Assembly (NCBI RefSeq): GCF_021390245.1
Contig: NZ_JAJUXH010000031.1
Coordinates: forward strand, 1-62,725
DNA length: 62,725 bases
Source of the DNA: Dyadobacter sp. CY323
Lineage (GTDB): Bacteria; Bacteroidota; Bacteroidia; Cytophagales; Spirosomataceae
Reading direction: 5' to 3'
Positions 18,449 to 26,419 of the stretch are shown here, piece after piece. Each line of letters opens with the position of its first letter. Positions within the stretch are counted from its first letter, which is position 1. Below the pieces are notes generated by a model. That model ran no database searches. It was not told the DNA's origin and worked only from the letters and a program-made list of their open reading frames with translations. The position numbers were made by a program, and so were the translations under genes.

Positions 18449-19264
18449 ATGAATTTCCAAAGAAGGTCTTTTCTAAAACTTTTGCCTGCATTACCTGGAA
18501 TCAGTCTGCTGGACAAAATCGAATCTCCTCATGCCCCAGCCCGGATTTCACTGCGCTTTATAGTCGCCTCCGACGGGCATTATGGCCAGCCAAATACAGA
18601 CTTCAAGACATTCCATTCGGACTTAATTGGCTGGGTTAACCGTGAAAAGTTACAAAAAGGAGTTGATTTTCTGTTTTTCAATGGCGACCTCATTCATGAC
18701 GAGCCTACCTTACTTTACGACTTCAAAAAAACGATTTCAAACCTGAGCGTACCGTTTTATGTAAGTCGCGGGAATCATGATAAAGTGGGTTTGGATGTCT
18801 GGGAAAGCACCTGGGGCTATCCCACCAATCACAGTTTCGCGAAAGGTGAATACGCATTTATCATAGGTGATACCTCCAATGAAAAAGGGGAATATGTGTG
18901 CCCGAATGCGGCTTGGCTGAAAACCGAAATCGCCAAATACAGCGAAAAGAAAGGCATTTTTGTATTCCTTCACATCACTCCGGCCAAATGGACAGTGAAT
19001 GGGATTGAATGTAAGGAAGTGATTGAGCTATTTGAAAAAACGCCGAATGTAAAAGCAATTTTCAACGGCCACGACCACGATCAGGATAGCACTAAAATCT
19101 ACGGCAAGAAACCTTACTTTTTCGACGGCCATTTCGGCGGAAACTGGGGAACTGCCTACAAAGGCTACCGCATTGTTGAAATTTACGAAGATCATACCTG
19201 GCAATCCTACCAATATAACCCTACGGCCGCACCGATTTTGAATACCTTTTCGGGGAAAAGCTGA
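18449..19264 (+). CDS. Tat-exported calcineurin-like metallophosphoesterase
   Basis: A 271-aa protein with a twin-arginine leader (MNFQRRSFLKLLPALPGISL). The metal-binding motifs of the calcineurin fold appear in order: VASDGHYG, NGDLIHDEP, RGNHDK, HITP and FNGHDHDQ. It is therefore a periplasmic or extracellular phosphoesterase, with substrate unknown. It stands alone, ending at an AGACTT-family hairpin. Confidence 0.92.
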   Translation: MNFQRRSFLKLLPALPGISLLDKIESPHAPARISLRFIVASDGHYGQPNTDFKTFHSDLIGWVNREKLQKGVDFLFFNGDLIHDEPTLLYDFKKTISNLSVPFYVSRGNHDKVGLDVWESTWGYPTNHSFAKGEYAFIIGDTSNEKGEYVCPNAAWLKTEIAKYSEKKGIFVFLHITPAKWTVNGIECKEVIELFEKTPNVKAIFNGHDHDQDSTKIYGKKPYFFDGHFGGNWGTAYKGYRIVEIYEDHTWQSYQYNPTAAPILNTFSGKS

Positions 19265-19275
19265 GCGAGGAGAAG

Positions 19276-19310
19276 AAGGCTTCCCAAGTCTTTAAGACTT
19301 GGGAAGCCTT
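19276..19310. repeat. Perfect 17-bp-arm hairpin (AGACTT family)
   Basis: AAGGCTTCCCAAGTCTT (19276-19292) and AAGACTTGGGAAGCCTT (19294-19310) are perfect inverted arms around one T, 12 bases after the phosphoesterase stop. It can terminate that gene and the minus-strand cassette that ends at 19324. It belongs to the same family as 17841-17873 and 20566-20598. Confidence 0.8.
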
Positions 19311-19323
19311 ACGTTTTTATATC

Positions 19324-19607
19324 CTACGCCCGCAAACTGGAAATCTTCTTATAGTTTTCATTCAGTTTAGCTAGTAACGTTACCACTTTGAGGTGGTTAG
19401 CGATATGTATCCGCATTTCCAGAGTGACATTTTCCAGACATTCGTCAAACAAAAAACTTTCGATCATCAGGTTCATTGATTCTATTATTTCGCGGCTGGA
19501 GTCCGTCTGAAAAACCCTTTGACAACCTCGAACTGATTTATTAATAAATCAGCCTCGATTTTTACAGTCGAATTGTAATCTTTTTGGAAACTGGCTTGTG
19601 CATTCAT
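19324..19607 (-). pseudogene. Gene B, copy 1: frameshifted paralogue of the gene at 58486-58782
   Basis: The frame begins at 19607 (MNAQASFQKDYNST) and stops early at about 19485 (FFRRTPAAK then TAA). In the minus-one frame the sequence resumes as VFQTDSSREIIESMNLMIE, then SFLFDECLENVTLEMRIHIA and NHLKVVTLLAKLNENY, ending at TAG 19324-19326. This matches copy 2 (FFQTDGCGEM, LNRMIEDFLF, VTPEMRVHIANNLRV). The switch occurs around AAAGGGTTTTTC, where one extra base would restore one frame. Causes could be mutation, a sequencing error in the G/T run, or a programmed -1 shift. The function of the family is not known to me. Confidence 0.75.
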
Positions 19608-19634
19608 TGTGGTAGTGTTTATAGTTTGAAATAA

Positions 19635-19656
19635 AATTTGTAGGAAAATCCGATAA
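19635..19656. repeat. Locus-1 flanking repeat, downstream copy (between A1 and B1)
   Basis: This 22-base sequence (begins AATTTGTAGGAA, ends ATCCGATAA) is identical to 19899-19920. The two copies are 264 bases apart and bracket gene A1. This copy lies 17 bases after the A1 stop and 27 before the B1 start. It is an imperfect inverted repeat (TTGTAGGA, AAA, TCCGATAA; six of eight pairs). Confidence 0.8.
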
Positions 19657-19673
19657 ATTATGTGCAAAAAAAT

Positions 19674-19886
19674 TTAGTCTAGAAAAAATAGAACTTCTGT
19701 CCTGACTTCAACTCTCCCAAAATCTTCTAGAATGCTTTTCATTCTCTTTTCTGAAATACCTTGATTGTAGGTGAAATCTCTCCACGCGGTAGTCAATCTT
19801 CCCTTCTTCATGTCCGGAGGAAGATCAGGATAAATTTCTGTTAACCACCATTTGAACGCTTCCGTAACGGATGCAAACTTCTTCAT
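19674..19886 (-). CDS. Gene A, copy 1: unrecognised 70-aa protein
   Basis: A small, mostly helical protein. By hand count it is identical to the copy at 58147-58359 at about 35 of 70 positions. Shared features in order are MKKF, TEAF-WW, YP-L-P, KKG, AW-D-TY, GISEKRM, IL, FG and a final E--T. I do not recognise the family. It is followed by the frameshifted gene B and preceded by a dead second copy of A (20012-20230). The ATG lies only two bases after a -7 box, suggesting a leaderless mRNA. The intact frame and conservation against copy 2 argue that it is a real gene. A role as a DNA-binding regulator or antitoxin-like partner is a guess. Confidence 0.8.
   Translation of the reverse strand: MKKFASVTEAFKWWLTEIYPDLPPDMKKGRLTTAWRDFTYNQGISEKRMKSILEDFGRVEVRTEVLFFLD
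19676..19695 (-). terminator. Possible terminator overlapping the A1 stop
   Basis: On the minus strand AGTTCTA and TAGACT pair with one bulged T. The arm ends at the stop codon and is followed by AAATTTTTTT. It is weak on its own, but the same arrangement (stop codon in the hairpin, then Ts) is seen at the ends of the copies at 57954 and 58348. Confidence 0.4.
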
Positions 19887-19888
19887 TT

Positions 19889-19896
19889 CAAAAGTA
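19889..19896 (-). promoter_or_regulatory. -7 box of gene A1
   Basis: The minus strand reads TACTTTTG, an exact TAnnTTTG match, and the ATG follows after two bases. The position expected for the -33 box has TTA rather than TTG. The 22-base repeat fills the -33 to -7 spacer. Confidence 0.5.
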
Positions 19897-19898
19897 TC

Positions 19899-19920
19899 AA
19901 TTTGTAGGAAAATCCGATAA
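19899..19920. repeat. Locus-1 flanking repeat, upstream copy (A1 promoter)
   Basis: It is identical over 22 bases to 19635-19656. It ends 12 bases before the A1 ATG and occupies the spacer between the promoter boxes, an operator-like position. Its ATCCGA end is also part of a separate inverted pair with TCGGAT at 19927-19932. Confidence 0.8.
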
Positions 19921-20011
19921 GAAATGTCGGATTTATTTTCAAAACTATAAAAAAGGCAGTGTTGCCAAAGCCATGAGCTTTAAACTTCATTCATTTGCCA
20001 TACAAATTTAC

Positions 20012-20230
20012 TCAATTACTTCCCTTCTTGTAAATTACAGAAACATTCACCTCAAACTCATATCTCTCCATAATCGATATCATTCTTTTCTGTGATATCC
20101 CTTGCTTGTAGGTGAAGCTTCGCCATGCACTCACTAATTCGCCTTTCTTTTCTTCGGCCGGCTATTTCTTGTAAATGTGCTCTAAGAACCAGGCGAATGC
20201 GTCTTCAATGGATTTAAAAGACTTTGTCAT
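20012..20230 (-). pseudogene. Gene A, additional copy in locus 1, with an in-frame amber codon
   Basis: Reading from ATG 20230 gives MTKSFKSIEDAFAWFLEHIY KK, then TAG (20162-20164, codon 23), then PAEEKKGELVSAWRSFTYKQ, GISQKRMISIMERYEFEVNV and on to TGA at 20012. The amber replaces the leucine of the YP-L-P motif in the intact copies, a single-base change from TTG. No convincing -7 box is seen before it. It lies directly upstream of A1 in the same orientation, as the dead copy at 57756-57963 does for A2. Confidence 0.75.
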
Positions 20231-20273
20231 AATGTGTGTATATTTTTAAACTCAAAGAACTTGGACTCTTGCG

Positions 20274-20516
20274 TCACACCTCATCGATATTACCCAACTG
20301 TAATCCTTTTCCTCGTTGAATAGGCTTATCAGATTTATATACTCTGGTTCCATAGCCTAGTGGCTTATTCTCCGGGTTTGCATTATATATCTCTTTCGCT
20401 GAACGGATTAATTTCAAAGCAGCTTCCAATCGTTCCTCCGGCGTTTTTGACCGCCAATATTCTTTATCGTATCCGGGAAGATCTTCGAATTTGGACGTTT
20501 TGATGATCTTGCTCAT
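20274..20516 (-). CDS. Small conserved-type protein (YWRSKTPEERLEA family), function unknown
   Basis: An 80-aa protein when started at the ATG at 20516 (MSKIIKTSKFEDLPGYDKEY). An ATG at 20531 would add five residues. The opening K--KFEDLP-YDKEYWRSKTPEERLE is a pattern I associate with small Bacteroidota proteins that often sit beside nucleotidyltransferase or toxin-antitoxin genes; this is from memory and unverified. No such partner is adjacent. It lies upstream of the locus-1 cassette and downstream of the tyrS hairpin. Confidence 0.65.
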   Translation of the reverse strand: MSKIIKTSKFEDLPGYDKEYWRSKTPEERLEAALKLIRSAKEIYNANPENKPLGYGTRVYKSDKPIQRGKGLQLGNIDEV

Positions 20517-20565
20517 AGTCTTGATATTCAATTTCCCTAATATAACAGATCAACTGCGGAACGTA

Positions 20566-20598
20566 AGACTTCCAAAGTCTTGAAGACTTGGCAAGTCT
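20566..20598. repeat. Imperfect 16-bp-arm hairpin (AGACTT family) after tyrS
   Basis: AGACTTCCAAAGTCTT (20566-20581) and AAGACTTGGCAAGTCT (20583-20598) pair with two mismatches around one G, 17 bases past the tyrS stop. With 19276-19310 it brackets the locus-1 cassette. Confidence 0.75.
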
Positions 20599-20614
20599 GT
20601 CTCGCGGAATCCAA

Positions 20615-21916
20615 TCAAATCACCTTAATCAGATGATTCTTCTTCCCTTTGGAAATCAGCAAAAAGCGATTTTGTAACAAGCTGAATTCTGCCAAAGCTT
20701 GCTCGGCAGAAGCGACTTTTACTTTATTCACACTAACCGCATTCTGCTGGATCGCGCGACGCGCCTCACCTTTTGAGGAGTATATTTCAGAGCGTGTTAC
20801 TGTCGAAATCAAGTCCAGAATATTCGTTGTTTCATTCCATTCGGCCAATGTAATCTCTGTTTGCGGCACACCATTAAAAATGGTATCAAATTCGTCTTCG
20901 GCAATGCTTTGCAGCGTTTCCAAAGTCGCTTTTCCGAACAATACTTCCGATGCTTTTAAAACCAACTGATATGCTTTCTCAGAATGTATGCGGGAAGTCA
21001 GCTCGGCAGCCAATGCTTTTTGCATAATTCGTAAATGCGGCCCGGCAGCGTGGCTGGTCTCTAATGCTTCAATGTCTTCACGGCTTTTCAATGAGAAAAC
21101 GCGCAGGTATCTAGGCAGATCTTCGTCACTTTGATTTAACCAAAACTGGTAAAATTCATAAGGTGATGTTTTTTCAGCATCCAGCCAGATATTACCTCCC
21201 TCACTTTTACCGAATTTCGAACCATCGGATTTTGTCAAAAGCGGTGTAGTTAATGCATATGCTTTGAAATAACCTTCTTCATCGCCTTCTTTCCGCCGGA
21301 TAATTTCGGTACCAGTCGTAATGTTGCCCCATTGATCCGAACCGCCCATTTGCAGCCGGACATTTTTGTTTTTATATAAATGATAAAAATCGTAGCCCTG
21401 CAAAAGCTGGTATGAAAATTCGGTAAATGAAATGCCTGTCTCAAGACGCTTTTTCACCGAGTCTTTGGACATCATATAATTGACACTCAGAAACTTACCG
21501 GCGTCTCTCAGAAACTGTAAAAAGCCAATATCTTTAAACCAATCATAGTTATTAACCATTTCCGCAGAGTTGGCACCACAATCGAAATCGAGAAATTGTT
21601 CGAGCTGTTTCCGTATTCCTTCCTGATTAAACCGCAGCGTATCTTCATCCAGAAACGATCGTTCAGATGCTTTAAATGACGGATCGCCGATCATTCCCGT
21701 GGCGCCACCCACCAATGCAAAAGGCTTATGGCCAGCGCGTTGGAAATGTACCAGTAGCATGATCGTGGCAAGGTTACCGATGTGCAGAGAAGACGCCGTC
21801 GGATCGAAACCAATGTAGCCGGAAGTCATTTCTTTATTCAGCTGCTCGTGGGTGCCTGGCATCATATCATGCAGCATTCCACGCCATTTCAGCTCTTCAA
21901 TAAAATCAGTGGTCAT
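20615..21916 (-). CDS. tyrS: Tyrosyl-tRNA synthetase
   Basis: A 433-aa class I aminoacyl-tRNA synthetase that charges tRNA-Tyr. The HIGH-type motif is SSLHIGNLAT, the tyrosine pocket includes YDFYHL and QMGGSDQWGNI, and the KMSKS-type loop is KFGKSEGG. A C-terminal S4-like RNA-binding domain (SKGEARRAIQQNAVSVNKVK) closes the protein. The start at 21916 (MTTDFIEELKWRGML) is chosen over an ATG at 21982, because the family begins there and a TACCTTTG -7 box lies between the two. Confidence 0.97.
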   Translation of the reverse strand: MTTDFIEELKWRGMLHDMMPGTHEQLNKEMTSGYIGFDPTASSLHIGNLATIMLLVHFQRAGHKPFALVGGATGMIGDPSFKASERSFLDEDTLRFNQEGIRKQLEQFLDFDCGANSAEMVNNYDWFKDIGFLQFLRDAGKFLSVNYMMSKDSVKKRLETGISFTEFSYQLLQGYDFYHLYKNKNVRLQMGGSDQWGNITTGTEIIRRKEGDEEGYFKAYALTTPLLTKSDGSKFGKSEGGNIWLDAEKTSPYEFYQFWLNQSDEDLPRYLRVFSLKSREDIEALETSHAAGPHLRIMQKALAAELTSRIHSEKAYQLVLKASEVLFGKATLETLQSIAEDEFDTIFNGVPQTEITLAEWNETTNILDLISTVTRSEIYSSKGEARRAIQQNAVSVNKVKVASAEQALAEFSLLQNRFLLISKGKKNHLIKVI

Positions 21917-21947
21917 TTTATTCTTTACTTGTTTTGAAATCGAAGCG

Positions 21948-21955
21948 CAAAGGTA
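21948..21955 (-). promoter_or_regulatory. -7 box of tyrS
   Basis: The minus strand reads TACCTTTG, an exact consensus match, 31 bases before the chosen ATG. A TTTG lies about 24 bases upstream of it, slightly further than usual. Confidence 0.45.
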
Positions 21956-22056
21956 AACGTAATCGTTTTTAAAACTTTGCAAACCGTGGAGGATTTGAGA
22001 ATCGGCCGGACTTATTATTCCAAATCTGCCTATTTTAGCATGATTAACAGATTTTC

Positions 22057-23832
22057 ATGGATCAAATTATCATAAAAGCGGCCGGAAAGTATTTTACAGC
22101 CTGCATTAGCTGCATGTTACTTTGTATCGGAGAAGTTTACGGGCAAACGACCTATTGTAATCCGATGGACATTGATTACAAATACAATTTTGAGCAGCTC
22201 AATGAACAGATCAGCTACCGTTCCGGGGCCGATCCGGTGATTATTAATCATAAAAACGAATACTTCCTTTTTGTGACTATTTCCGGCGGATACTGGCACT
22301 CCAAAGACATGATCCATTGGAAGTACCTGACTGCCAACCGCTGGCCTTTCGAAGACATGTGCGCACCTGCGGCTGTTTCCGTTCGCGACACACTGTTTCT
22401 CTTTCAATCCACATTCGAGTCCCGTCCCATTCTGTATTCCGTTGCTCCTGAAAAAGGCATTTGGGAGTTTTATAACCGGTGGACGCCCAGGTTACCGAAA
22501 GACATCGGCCCGTGGGACCCGGCGCTTTTTCATGATCCGGACACAGACAAATGGTATATGTACTGGGGCTCCTCGAATGTCTACCCCATCTTCGGATCGG
22601 AGCTTGATTATTCCAAAAAGCTTGCATTTAAAGGTCAGTATCAGGCTATGTTTTGGTTAAACCAATATGAACATGGCTGGGAACGTTTCGGCCCAAACCA
22701 TTCAGATCCATTCAAACCATTCACGGAAGGTGCCTGGATGACGAAACATAAAGGCAAATATTACCTTCAGTATGGCGCGCCCGGGACGGAATACAATGTG
22801 TATGCCAATGGTACGTATGTCGGAAATGCGCCGCTCGGGCCATTTACTTATGCGCCATATAATCCGGTTTCTTACAAGCCGGGCGGTTTTGCAACCGGCG
22901 CCGGGCATGGCAATACGTTTCAGGACAATTACGGAAATTACTGGAATACCGGAACGACCTGGATCGGTCTCAATTGGGCAATGGAGCGTCGGATTGTAAT
23001 GTATCCGGCCGGATTTGACAAAGACGGACAGATGTTCTCAAATACCCGGTTTGGCGATTTTCCACATAAAATGACAACGAAAACGTGGAGTGGAAAAGGA
23101 GATGAATTATTTACAGGCTGGATGCTTTTATCCTATAAAAAACCTGCAACTGCCTCATCTACATTGGATTCCAACGCAGCAAGTAAAATCACCGATGAAA
23201 ACCCAAGAACTTTTTGGGCTGCAAAACAGAACAAGCCTGGTGAAACTCTGACAATCGACCTTCAAACCGAGCAAGAAGTAAAAGCCATCCAAATCAATTA
23301 TACGGACTATAAATCGGACATTTTTGATAATAAGCCGGAAAAGGTTTATACCCAATTCAAAATATTAACATCGAAAGATGGTAAAAACTGGGAATTGGCG
23401 AGCGACCTGTCGGCTGAGCCAAAACGGGACAGACCGTGTGCGTACATCGAGCTACCGAAACCCATTAAAGCGCGTTACGTACGATATGAGCACATTCATG
23501 TAGCTTCAACGATCTTAGCGATCAGCGAATTTCGTGTGTTTGGAAATGGGTTTGGAAAGGTGCCTGAGAAACCTAAAACTTTTAATGCAGTTCGGCAAAA
23601 AGATGCTCGAAATGCAGATTTAACCTGGGAAAAAGTACCGGATGTGATTGGATACAACGTACTTTGGGGCATTGCGCCGGACAAACTTTATCAGACCTAC
23701 CAGTTCTGGAACGATGATCCAAATACATTTGAACTGCGCGCATTAAATGTGGGCGTGCCTTATTACTTTGCGATTGAGGCTTTTAACGAAAATGGCGTTT
23801 CCGCAGTGAGTGAGGTTGTTGCGGTCAAGTAA
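22057..23832 (+). CDS. Secreted family 43 glycoside hydrolase with discoidin-like and FN3 domains
   Basis: A 591-aa protein with an N-terminal hydrophobic leader ending near GEVYGQ. The five-bladed propeller has typical GH43 signatures: SGADPVIINHKNEYFLFVT (catalytic-base region), GPWDPALFHDPDTDKWYMYW and EGAWMTKHKGKYYLQYG (general-acid glutamate region). An F5/8-type C carbohydrate-binding domain follows at about 355-490 (KPATASSTLDSNAASKITDE). An FN3-like domain ends the protein (about 505-591). GH43 enzymes cleave arabinan, xylan or galactan side chains. The enzyme stands alone, so the substrate is open. Confidence 0.9.
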   Translation: MDQIIIKAAGKYFTACISCMLLCIGEVYGQTTYCNPMDIDYKYNFEQLNEQISYRSGADPVIINHKNEYFLFVTISGGYWHSKDMIHWKYLTANRWPFEDMCAPAAVSVRDTLFLFQSTFESRPILYSVAPEKGIWEFYNRWTPRLPKDIGPWDPALFHDPDTDKWYMYWGSSNVYPIFGSELDYSKKLAFKGQYQAMFWLNQYEHGWERFGPNHSDPFKPFTEGAWMTKHKGKYYLQYGAPGTEYNVYANGTYVGNAPLGPFTYAPYNPVSYKPGGFATGAGHGNTFQDNYGNYWNTGTTWIGLNWAMERRIVMYPAGFDKDGQMFSNTRFGDFPHKMTTKTWSGKGDELFTGWMLLSYKKPATASSTLDSNAASKITDENPRTFWAAKQNKPGETLTIDLQTEQEVKAIQINYTDYKSDIFDNKPEKVYTQFKILTSKDGKNWELASDLSAEPKRDRPCAYIELPKPIKARYVRYEHIHVASTILAISEFRVFGNGFGKVPEKPKTFNAVRQKDARNADLTWEKVPDVIGYNVLWGIAPDKLYQTYQFWNDDPNTFELRALNVGVPYYFAIEAFNENGVSAVSEVVAVK

Positions 23833-24411
23833 TCAGACGGTCTCTTCATCTGGAATGAAGACAATGTTTTCGTAAATGGCAGACAAAGGAATTTCCAGAT
23901 CAAGCTTTTCAAAATGTATCACATCCCTTTCATTATCAAATGTCTGGTAAGTCCAGATTTCAGGTTGATCTGTACGAATGTACAATTCTACATAGTGTTC
24001 GTTTTGTGAAACCAGCATGTAATAGTCAAGTGAATCTATTTGCTTATATCTTCTGAGTTTGAAACCCCGATCGTAAGTAGCTGAGGATTTTGATAAAACC
24101 TCCACTAAAATGGATGGTCTTTTAACAATATATGTCCCTGCACGATCTTCTGGTGAGCAGGTTACAATAACATCTGGATAGGGGTAATAGAAGTTTTTGA
24201 TTGCTTCAACCTTGATATTTTCTGCAAAAACGTCACAGCCAGCCGGCAAAAACTTTCTTTCGAAAAGATTTCGCAAACGTCCGACAATCCGGTTATGATT
24301 CATCGTAGTACCGGCCATAGCGAAGATTTCACCGTCATAATATTCATGACGGATTTCGCTTTTCGCCTCCATTTCGAGGTATTCGGATACGGTGTATTTC
24401 GTTTTTGCCAT
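23833..24411 (-). CDS. Uma2-family (DUF820) putative PD-(D/E)XK nuclease
   Basis: A 192-aa protein when started at MAKTKYTVSEYLEME (24411). An ATG at 24426 adds five residues. Family motifs are SEIRHEYYDGEIFAMAG, YYPYPDVIVTC (acidic metal ligand) and ILVEVLSKSSATYDRGFKLR (E and K of the catalytic core). Uma2 proteins are abundant in some Bacteroidota and cyanobacteria and their role is not established. It starts immediately after the GH43 stop, on the opposite strand. Confidence 0.88.
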   Translation of the reverse strand: MAKTKYTVSEYLEMEAKSEIRHEYYDGEIFAMAGTTMNHNRIVGRLRNLFERKFLPAGCDVFAENIKVEAIKNFYYPYPDVIVTCSPEDRAGTYIVKRPSILVEVLSKSSATYDRGFKLRRYKQIDSLDYYMLVSQNEHYVELYIRTDQPEIWTYQTFDNERDVIHFEKLDLEIPLSAIYENIVFIPDEETV

Positions 24412-24488
24412 TTGTGCTTGTCCCATGTGTATAGAGCGTTAGGTGAAGGTGGCAAATTACCCGATCGCCCTTTAAAATCACAATCCGA

Positions 24489-25754
24489 TTATCCTTCGGT
24501 ATTAAGCCAAATTAAGGAACTATCCCCATAACTCAAAAACCGGTATTCTTTTTCAAATGCCTCTGAATAAATCTTCCTCCAATCTTTTCCCACAAATGCA
24601 GCGACAAGCAGAATGAGCGTGGAGCCGGGCTGGTGGTAATTGGTAATGAGCGCTTTGCAAAGCTGAAATTTATAGCCGGGAAAAATGAAGATCTCGGTTT
24701 CTCCGGTCAGCTGATCTATTTTTTGATCATCCATAAAATCTGCGATCGCATTTAATGATTGGGCGGCAGATGGAAGTTCAGTGCCCAGCAACGGATACGG
24801 ATACAGTTTTTCAATCTGAAAATCAGTCGTTTCTTTTCTTAAAAGTTTCACACCGAACCAGTATAAACTTTCGAGAGAGCGCAAAGAAGTTGTGCCCACG
24901 GGAACGATCATCCCGGAAGAATGGATCAGTTCGCCTATCGACTTTCTTGAAAAAACAATTTGCTCGGAATGCATCCGATGCTCCGTCACCGAAGTGACTT
25001 TGATTGGCAAAAAGGTACCAGCGCCTACGTGAAGTGTTAGAAACGCCCTTTTGATATTCCTTACCTCTAATTTTTCAAATACCTTTTCCGTGAAATGTAA
25101 TCCGGCAGTCGGAGCTGCGACGGCGCCGTCGTGGTGGGCATATACGGTTTGATACGTTTGAGAATCTTGTTCCTCCGTATCGCGGTTCAGGTAAGGTGGT
25201 AATGGAATTTGACCTAAGCCCTTTACAATTTCAAGAAATGTAAAATCGCCCGTCCAGCTCAACTGAACATGATTACGATCATAATCGACATAGGCTGCCT
25301 GCAATGCAACCGGCTCGCCATTTATCTGTATTTCAGCGTTCAGAATGTCTTTTAGTTTCCAGCGTTTCTTATTTCCGATCATGCATTCCCAGACACATTG
25401 CTGTCTCACAAGCATCGCGTCATTGATGATCCGGGTAGGAAGCTCGGGATGAAGTAGCAGCAGTTCGATCACCGCGCCAGTTTGTTTTCTAAAATATGCC
25501 CTGGCAGGAATGACCTTGGTATCGTTGAAAACAAGCAGCGTTTCCGAGGGAAGATTTGAAGGTAAATCGGAGAAATGCTGATGAGTTATCGTCCCATTTT
25601 TATAGATCAGCAACTTCGACGAGTCGCGTTCTGCCAATGGATAATGCGCGATCCGATCGTCCGGCAAATCGTAAAAGTAATCTGCCAGATCAATGAATTC
25701 TGCCTTTTGCAGCCAGTCTCCATCGATTTCTTCAAGTCCGTTATTTGCCTGCAT
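24489..25754 (-). CDS. queA: S-adenosylmethionine:tRNA ribosyltransferase-isomerase
   Basis: A 421-aa enzyme that transfers and isomerises the ribosyl group of S-adenosylmethionine to make epoxyqueuosine in tRNA. Signatures visible are ERDSSKLLIYKNG, LLVFNDTKVIPAR, VAAPTAGLHFTEKVFEKL, LTLHVGAGTFLPIK and ALITNYHQPGSTLILLVAAF. It is longer than the usual 340-350 residues because of extra insertions (about residues 95-150 and 300-345). The 172-aa membrane protein lies just upstream on the same strand. Confidence 0.93.
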   Translation of the reverse strand: MQANNGLEEIDGDWLQKAEFIDLADYFYDLPDDRIAHYPLAERDSSKLLIYKNGTITHQHFSDLPSNLPSETLLVFNDTKVIPARAYFRKQTGAVIELLLLHPELPTRIINDAMLVRQQCVWECMIGNKKRWKLKDILNAEIQINGEPVALQAAYVDYDRNHVQLSWTGDFTFLEIVKGLGQIPLPPYLNRDTEEQDSQTYQTVYAHHDGAVAAPTAGLHFTEKVFEKLEVRNIKRAFLTLHVGAGTFLPIKVTSVTEHRMHSEQIVFSRKSIGELIHSSGMIVPVGTTSLRSLESLYWFGVKLLRKETTDFQIEKLYPYPLLGTELPSAAQSLNAIADFMDDQKIDQLTGETEIFIFPGYKFQLCKALITNYHQPGSTLILLVAAFVGKDWRKIYSEAFEKEYRFLSYGDSSLIWLNTEG

Positions 25755-25760
25755 CCGCTA

Positions 25761-26279
25761 TCAATCTTGTAAATGTTCGTCAGGAACGGGCGACCAGAGA
25801 AGCCGGAGCGGGAGTAAAAATACCAGAATAATCAGGCCTAGACCAGCGTAATAAACCCAGGAAAAGTCAAAAACATCCATCTTGTAATTCGTACTGTTGA
25901 TGGTCGCTAATGCGAACAAACTAAATCCGATGATGGTATTAATAACCGCTACCAGACAATAAAGCCAGTTTACCAGATGCTCATTTAACTGTTCCCGGTG
26001 CTGTGCCCAGATTTTTTTGTTCAGGATCGGAAGATGATTGGGATCGACTTTCGGAATGTGCCGCGCAAAAGCCGCAATGATGACATTATTGAGGAGAAAA
26101 AGAGCCATAATAATGTAAAAAATATGCTCTTTATCGACATAAAGCTCAGCAAGACCTGTGCTGGAGAAATCGACCGCAACCATTTCCGGAAAAAGAGAAT
26201 AGGTCCACAGCAATGCCCCAATGACAAACAGTACCGACATCCACCGCCAAACTTTTATCGCAAATGTTGTAATTTTCAT
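25761..26279 (-). CDS. Small membrane protein of unknown function
   Basis: A 172-aa protein with four hydrophobic segments (about 13-31, 53-71, 100-125 and 143-162), and a conserved-looking loop KVDPNHLPILNKKIWAQHRE in the middle. I do not recognise the family, though the layout is similar to small DUF1648-like membrane proteins. It ends six bases before the queA start, so the two are probably co-transcribed. Confidence 0.75.
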   Translation of the reverse strand: MKITTFAIKVWRWMSVLFVIGALLWTYSLFPEMVAVDFSSTGLAELYVDKEHIFYIIMALFLLNNVIIAAFARHIPKVDPNHLPILNKKIWAQHREQLNEHLVNWLYCLVAVINTIIGFSLFALATINSTNYKMDVFDFSWVYYAGLGLIILVFLLPLRLLWSPVPDEHLQD

Positions 26280-26331
26280 GAATTCGTAACCTCAAAAAGG
26301 TTTTATTTCGCCATAGTAAATCAGGCCGCAA

Positions 26332-26362
26332 AATTAGGTTGGGGAGTTTCTAAAACCTAATT
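26332..26362. promoter_or_regulatory. Inverted repeat between divergent promoter boxes
   Basis: AATTAGGTT (26332-26340) and AACCTAATT (26354-26362) form a perfect 9-bp inverted repeat. A minus-strand -7 box (TAATTTTG, 26329-26336) overlaps its left arm and would drive the membrane-protein/queA pair. A plus-strand -7 box (TAACTTTG, 26372-26379) lies just to its right and would drive the decayed brnT gene. The position suggests an operator. Confidence 0.45.
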
Positions 26363-26419
26363 GATAATGGTTAACTTTGGCAACAGACATTGCCTTTTAC
26401 ACCACACACTAGTTAGTAA

